Source: Darksidea phi
Lineage: Eukaryota; Ascomycota; Dothideomycetes; Pleosporales; Lentitheciaceae
Direction: 5' to 3'
DNA length: 25,836 nt
Assembly: GCA_030770425.1 (NCBI GenBank)
Contig: JASJFT010000364.1
Coordinates: 1-25,836, forward strand
A program made the translations under genes and the position numbers. Every line of letters begins with the position of its first letter. Within the stretch, counting starts at the first letter, position 1. The notes under the pieces are model-generated. The model saw only the letters and a list, made by a program, of their open reading frames with translations. It ran no database searches and was not told the DNA's origin. Shown one piece after another: positions 21,803 through 25,836 of this stretch.

Positions 21803-21813
21803 AGAAAGGAAAA
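21803..21813 (+). other. Probable polypurine tract of element C
   Basis: AGAAAGGAAAA lies directly before the first base of the 3' LTR, where the plus-strand primer tract is expected. Confidence 0.6.
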
Positions 21814-22083
21814 TATAGTATAATAGTAAAGGAAGCCTTCTAATTAAGTATTAAAGACTTAGATAAGTAGCGAAATATTAAACTAGGCTCTAAAGGGCTA
21901 TTATTTAAGAGTATCTTTAACTAGAGTTTATTATCTATCCTATTATATAGTAGATAAAAAAAAAAAAAATAGTTTAATTTAACTAATTTTTTAGCTATCT
22001 ATTTTATTAACTCTTCTCTCTTATCCCTTCGACTATAGATTATAAGCTCTACTACCCTATTTCTAATATACCTATATACTATA
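21814..22083 (+). repeat. Element C 3' LTR, with the empty element D target site
   Basis: The uninterrupted copy of the 268-270 bp LTR runs from TATAGTATAATAG to CTATATACTATA. It carries TTATC once, at 22021-22025, where the 5' LTR has element D between two copies, so it shows the site before D inserted. Differences from the 5' copy are transitions plus a 2-bp poly-A length change. Confidence 0.88.
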
Positions 22084-22087
22084 TTAG
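22084..22087. repeat. Target-site duplication of element C, right copy (TTAG)
   Basis: It matches 3840-3843. Joining the flanks here restores one continuous frame in element B between the end of integrase and the chromodomain. Confidence 0.75.
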
Positions 22088-22099
22088 ATAATAAATCTT

Positions 22100-22500
22100 A
22101 TATAACTTTATATAATCTATCTATATAGAAAACGTTATATATCTTTATATAAAGGGATAACTAGACTATATAGAAGCTATATCTTTAGCTAATAATAAGA
22201 TAAGATCTATATATTTACTAGTCTAATTTTAAACTTAGTCTTAAGGTAGTAAATTTCTTAAATATAATATAGACTTAATCTTCTATACTAAAATCTAGGA
22301 GATAGTATTTTTTATTAGCTTATCGACTCTAGACTTTCTAAGCTACTATAATATTAGCTTAGATATAATTATAAACCTATTAGATTATATTAGTTTAGAT
22401 TTTTATAAACTCTTAGACTACTTATATAGTTATATTATTTAGTAATTTAGAGGGTTTATAAACGCGTTCTTACTAGTCCTAGTAGTAATAAGTCTTATAG
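22100..22500 (-). pseudogene. Element B integrase C-terminus and GPY/F-like module (degraded)
   Basis: The minus strand shows FKIEFGYK-like sequence (family PFEVxYGYxP) near 22470-22500, then the region after the catalytic core, then RLSLKLD (family RPSKKLD), and finally IKIYNVFYIDRL (family MKIHxVFHxSLL) near 22120-22160. The frame continues into element B's chromodomain at 3820 after removing element C and one TTAG. Residue-level detail is blurred by RIP stops. Confidence 0.6.
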
Positions 22501-23450
22501 CCGAACTCGATCTTAAATAGAGAAAATCCTATTATATTATATAAAAGAATTACCTAGACCTAGTCTATATTAGATAGAAGATTAGACTAATTATTCTAAT
22601 AGAAGTTTATAAAGGGGTATAATTATTAATCTAGTTATTAATTAAAAACTTTTATATTACTATTAGTCTATAAGTAGTAAGCTATAGATAATAACTAGTT
22701 AATTTCTATAAATCTATATAATTCTTTTATAAAGCCTAATATAAACTATAGATCTTAATTTAAAATTATAGTATATAGGGGACTAAAGACTTACTATATA
22801 TATATATAGTAGAGAGTAGCTATATTTTTAGTAATAATAGTCTTAAAGTAAAGTAATAAGAAAGTATATTTTAATAATCTATATATTACTATAAATATAT
22901 TATTATATCTTTTATAGTTCTTTAGAAAGCTTTTAAAGTCTATAGAGATATCTTTCTATACCCTTTTAGATATAAGGAGTAGTTTAAGGAGACCTAGGGT
23001 CTTATCTTAAGACTTATAACTTTATTAGTACTACTTATAGTTTCTTATATAATATTTTATATTTTTATTTATTATACCCTAATAATATAGATCTCTTAAA
23101 AGTCTAATAGTTTTCTTTATATCTAGATAAGTAGTAATTTACGTAGTATATACTATCTAGATAAGATAGATCTTAAGAAACCCTACTTTAGATACTACTA
23201 ACTTCTCTTTTTAAAGGAGGAGTCTAGATAGGGTTAAGAATAAATACTTACGTCCTTAATAAGCTAATTCTTACTCTAGTTTAAGTATAATATATATATA
23301 ATTTTTATAAAGTATATAGTTAAGAAGTAGATAAGAATAAGCTTTAGTTTTATACTTAGAATTCTAAGTATTAGTAGTAGTTATTAAGATAGCTATTATA
23401 GTAGAGGTCTATTTAAAGAGGATAAAGATACAAGTCCTAATAACTTTATC
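22500..23450 (-). pseudogene. Element B integrase zinc finger and core (degraded)
   Basis: Near 22930-23010 the minus strand reads LGLLKLLLI, then KDISIDFKSFL, corresponding to the family's YGLLQPLPIP...WxDISIDFIxxLP, which carries the first catalytic Asp. Position, spacing to RNase H and the following C-terminal motifs support integrase. The other two catalytic residues and the HHCC finger were not pinned to exact codons. Confidence 0.55.
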
Positions 23451-23479
23451 TTTTTTCTTTTAAGTTTTTAACTTTTTTT

Positions 23480-23960
23480 ATTTTTAAAAGAAAATATCTA
23501 TAATAATATTAGTAGTTCTAGGGTAATAATAAATAGTATAGTAGTAGTCTACGAGCTTCTTAGCCTAACGAGTCTATTATAGGGTTAGTTTATACTTAAT
23601 CGAGAAATACTCTAGTATCTAGTAATTAGTAATAACTTAAAAGAGTTTATTTAATTATAACCTTATAAGCTAAGCCTTTTATTTATTTAAGTCTCTTATA
23701 ACCGTAAGTATCTCTTTATTATAGATCTTATAGTTTATTTCTATAGATTTTATTATCTTTATAAAGTAGACTATAGATTACTAGATTCTATTATCTTAGA
23801 ACTATATAAAGATATCTACTAGAATATTATTACTTATATTAGTTTCTATATAGGTCCTATAGTAGAATAAGTAATATCTTATAATAATATTTAAATATAA
23901 TAATACCTTATTTTTCTTAAATATAGCTCGCTTCTTAAGCCCGAAGATATAGAATTTTCT
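23480..23960 (-). pseudogene. Element B RNase H (degraded)
   Basis: At about 23690-23890 the minus strand reads ETNISN (family ETDASD), then YFIKIIKSIEINYKIYNKEI (family YFSKKxxPAECNYxIYDKEL), a conserved RNase H block of Gypsy Pol. Asp codons have become Asn through RIP. Confidence 0.65.
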
Positions 23961-24089
23961 CTTTTATAGTAGTTAGATAAGTAGATAAACTATATAATTA
24001 TAGTCTTTTAACTACTTATAATAATAGTTATAGAAGTCTAAATAAGCTTATAGTTCTTTTAGAATTATAGATTTCTTCTAGTCTTTAAT

Positions 24090-24870
24090 AGCTACTATCT
24101 TATTAGGGTCTATATAGATCCCTTTAGTATTAATAATAAAATTTAAAAACTTTACCTTAATAACTACGAACTCGCTCTTTTTAATATTAATCTATAGTCT
24201 AGTCTTTCTAAGCTTATTTAGAATTTTACTTATATATTTTTTATACTTAAGAAGGTCTTTTAAATAGATTAAAATATTATCTATATAGATAGTATAGATT
24301 TTATCGATTTCGTCCTTAAGTACTTAATTAATATAGTATTAGAAGGTTATTAGTCTATTATATAGCCTAAAAGATAAGATATAATATTTATAATTCTTAT
24401 ACTATATCTTAAAAGTTATAAGGTCTTTTATATTAAGGTCTAATCTAATATAATAAAAGGCTTAATATATATCTAACTTAGTAAAGACTTTTACTTTAAA
24501 GAGTTATATTAGTATCTTTTTAATTAAGGGAATAGCTATTATATCTTTTTTTATAACTATATTAATTTTTTAATAGTCGATATAGAATCTCTATCCCTCT
24601 CCTAGCTTCTTAGTAAATAGAATAGATAAGGCGAAGTTAGTATTACTAGTTATAATAAAGCCCTTTTTTAGATACTCTTCTAAGTAAGCTTTTAGTAATT
24701 TTAGATATTTAAGAGATATATTATAGAATAGACTTATATTAAGCTTACTTATATTATTTTTAAGAATAATTTTATAGTCGATACTCTTCCTTTTAGAAGG
24801 TAGCTTATCTAAGTCGATTTTAGAGAAATAGTCTAGAATAGCTTCTATATAACCTTTATAAGAAAGCTTC
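24090..24870 (-). pseudogene. Element B reverse transcriptase (degraded)
   Basis: Reading down the minus strand gives LEEYLKKGFIITSNTNFA (family YLxExLxKGFIRPSxSPxA), ILFTKKLGEG, FTKLDIYQAFYYIRL, and the catalytic motif YIDNILIYLKD at 24257-24287. In that motif the second Asp of YLDD is now Asn (24276-24278). SEFVVIKVKFLNFIINTKGIY (family CEFxxxxVxFLGFIIxxxGI) ends the domain at about 24110-24190. These are the core RT motifs in order. Stops of TAG/TAA type occur where Trp, Gln or Arg are expected. Confidence 0.8.
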
Positions 24871-25836
24871 TTTATTATTATATCTTATACGTTCTATTCT
24901 ACTAAGTCTTTTAATTATTTATTTCTAATTAATAAGTTAACTTTATATAAACTAGTAGTTCTTAGTATAATCTCTTTTTTATCTACGAGCTTCTATATAT
25001 TAGAAGGCTTAAGAAAATATATATTAAACCTATTACTAATAATCTACCCTAGTAGGTCGTTAGGAATAGATATTATATTCTTTTTCTTTCTATTATTTTT
25101 TTAGTAGTCTTATTAATTTTTTTTAGATTTAGTATCTTTTAAACTATTATTAGTATTACTATCTATATTCCTCTATATTTCCTTAAAAGTAGTTTACTAG
25201 TCTTCTATTACCTATAATAGGGCTTTAGTAGACTCGTAGATTTTCTTCTAGAGAATTATAAAAACTTTAATAGGAATCTTTAAACTAAGTATTAAATTCT
25301 TTTTAAGTAAATAAGTCTTTTTTTATACTTTAATTTACTAATTAATTAGATTATCGCGACGTAAAGTATTATTCTAGTATTCTAATTCTAGCTTTAGATC
25401 TAGCTTCTCTATAATAGTTAGATTATATTTTATTTACTTTAAAATATCGTCTAGCTAGTATAAAGTCTAATTATAATAGTTAATTAAGAACTAAGTTTAC
25501 TTAAAAAAAATTCTTTTAAATATTATATTATAATATCTAAGCTTATAGAAGAGAAACTAGGTAGATATATTCTTTCTTTAGATTAATAGATTAGCTTAGA
25601 TAGTTATATTAACTAAATAACTATATTTCTTATTAAACCTATTAAGGTAGATTAGTTTCTTTAATTAATAGAAAATAGGCTTTAGCTTTTTCTTTACTAT
25701 CTTTAAATATTTAGAGTAGACTAGTAGGTATATACTAGTACTACTATCTATTAATCCCCTTAGTTATATAGCTAGGCTATTTACTATAAGTTAAATAGAA
25801 AGTATAAATAATTTTAAATTAATAAGCTATAGTATC
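24870..25836 (-). pseudogene. Element B protease region and PR-RT linker (degraded, runs off the right edge)
   Basis: At 25720-25757 the minus strand reads GLIDSSTSIYLLVYSK. This fits a retroviral-type aspartic protease site, GLIDSGAS; the catalytic Asp codon (25746-25748) is intact, and Gly to Ser and Ala to Thr are RIP-type changes. The roughly 800 bp between this site and RT gives no other motif that I recognise, and gag would lie to the right of the window. The protease call rests on a short motif plus position. Confidence 0.45.

Larger units (their letters stand above)
19061..21813 (+). other. Element C 3' region: about 2.7 kb of unknown content
   Basis: This lies between the end of integrase and the 3' LTR, much longer than a usual 3' untranslated region. 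Reading through RIP stops gives stretches that look protein-like but match nothing I know: a Lys/Glu/Leu-rich segment at about 19400-19590, a segment reading ENYFDANFSTYTILEAYTT at about 20070-20130, a short Lys/Ser repeat at 20310-20365, and a Lys/Arg/Glu-rich, coiled-coil-like segment at about 21210-21600. A second ORF downstream of pol, or another old insertion inside C, would both explain it. Confidence 0.45.
3844..22083 (+). mobile_element. Element C: full-length RIP-degraded Ty3/Gypsy element, interrupted by D
   Basis: The ends are two near-identical LTRs, 3844-4053 plus 11415-11472 (268 bp once element D and one target copy are removed) and 21814-22083 (270 bp). The 2-bp difference is in a poly-A run, and the roughly twenty substitutions are all transitions. 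Without D the element is about 10.9 kb, long for Gypsy. On the plus strand it holds Gag-like sequence, protease, RT, RNase H, integrase and a GPY/F-like end, then about 2.7 kb of unknown content before a purine-rich tract (AGAAAGGAAAA, 21803-21813) and the 3' LTR. It lies inside element B and contains element D in its 5' LTR. Every catalytic site examined carries RIP-type changes. Confidence 0.88.
22084..25836 (-). mobile_element. Element B: Ty3/Gypsy chromovirus, main part (3' remainder at about 2561-3843)
   Basis: Read on the minus strand from the right edge, the order is protease, RT, RNase H, integrase and GPY/F-like module, continuing across the element C insertion into the chromodomain at 3600-3820. 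Gag and the 5' LTR lie beyond 25836. B hosts C, and its own downstream end lies against element A. CpA/TpG are nearly absent, so B has been as heavily RIPped as A and C. Confidence 0.8.

Overview
The window is a pile of nested LTR retrotransposons, all apparently Ty3/Gypsy, in an AT-rich, gene-free stretch of what is most likely a filamentous ascomycete genome. The organism call rests on the mutation pattern. Outside the youngest element the dinucleotides CpA and TpG are almost absent from both strands and TpA is in large excess. In every element many Trp/Gln/Arg codons have become TAG or TAA, and His/Cys codons have become Tyr. This is the signature of repeat-induced point mutation (RIP). I see no host gene, tRNA, rRNA or CRISPR array.

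Four insertions can be ordered by who interrupts whom. Element A (about 1-2560, minus strand) is a fragment with RNase H, integrase and a C-terminal chromodomain; its upstream part is missing or displaced. Element B (minus strand) has protease, RT, RNase H and integrase at 22084-25836, and its chromodomain and tail at about 3200-3843; its gag lies beyond the right edge. B is split by element C (plus strand, 3844-22083), which has about 269-bp LTRs, a 4-5 bp target duplication (TTAG or ATTAG), a Gag/protease region, a RT-RNase H-integrase region of a different lineage without a visible chromodomain, and about 2.7 kb of unexplained sequence before its 3' LTR. C's own 5' LTR is split by element D (plus strand, 4054-11409), the youngest, with two 435-bp LTRs, a TTATC target duplication, gag, pol with chromodomain, and a polypurine tract. 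C's intact 3' LTR preserves the empty D target site at 22021-22025, and B's reading frame runs on across the C insertion when one TTAG copy is removed. Both observations support the reconstruction.

D is much less mutated and more GC-rich than its surroundings, so it arrived after the older layers had been heavily RIPped, then took moderate RIP itself: its LTRs differ only by transitions. Its catalytic residues are mostly intact but gag and pol carry many stops. All sense-strand genes in the window are dead as written. The one plausible gene still open is a 120-codon frame on the opposite strand of D, between pol and the 3' LTR, encoding a small Cys-rich, coiled-coil protein. It is the best candidate for something little described.

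Most domain calls in A, B and C come from reading through RIP-derived stops and recognising family motifs by eye. Their edges are approximate, and the position of B's 3' LTR is unresolved.
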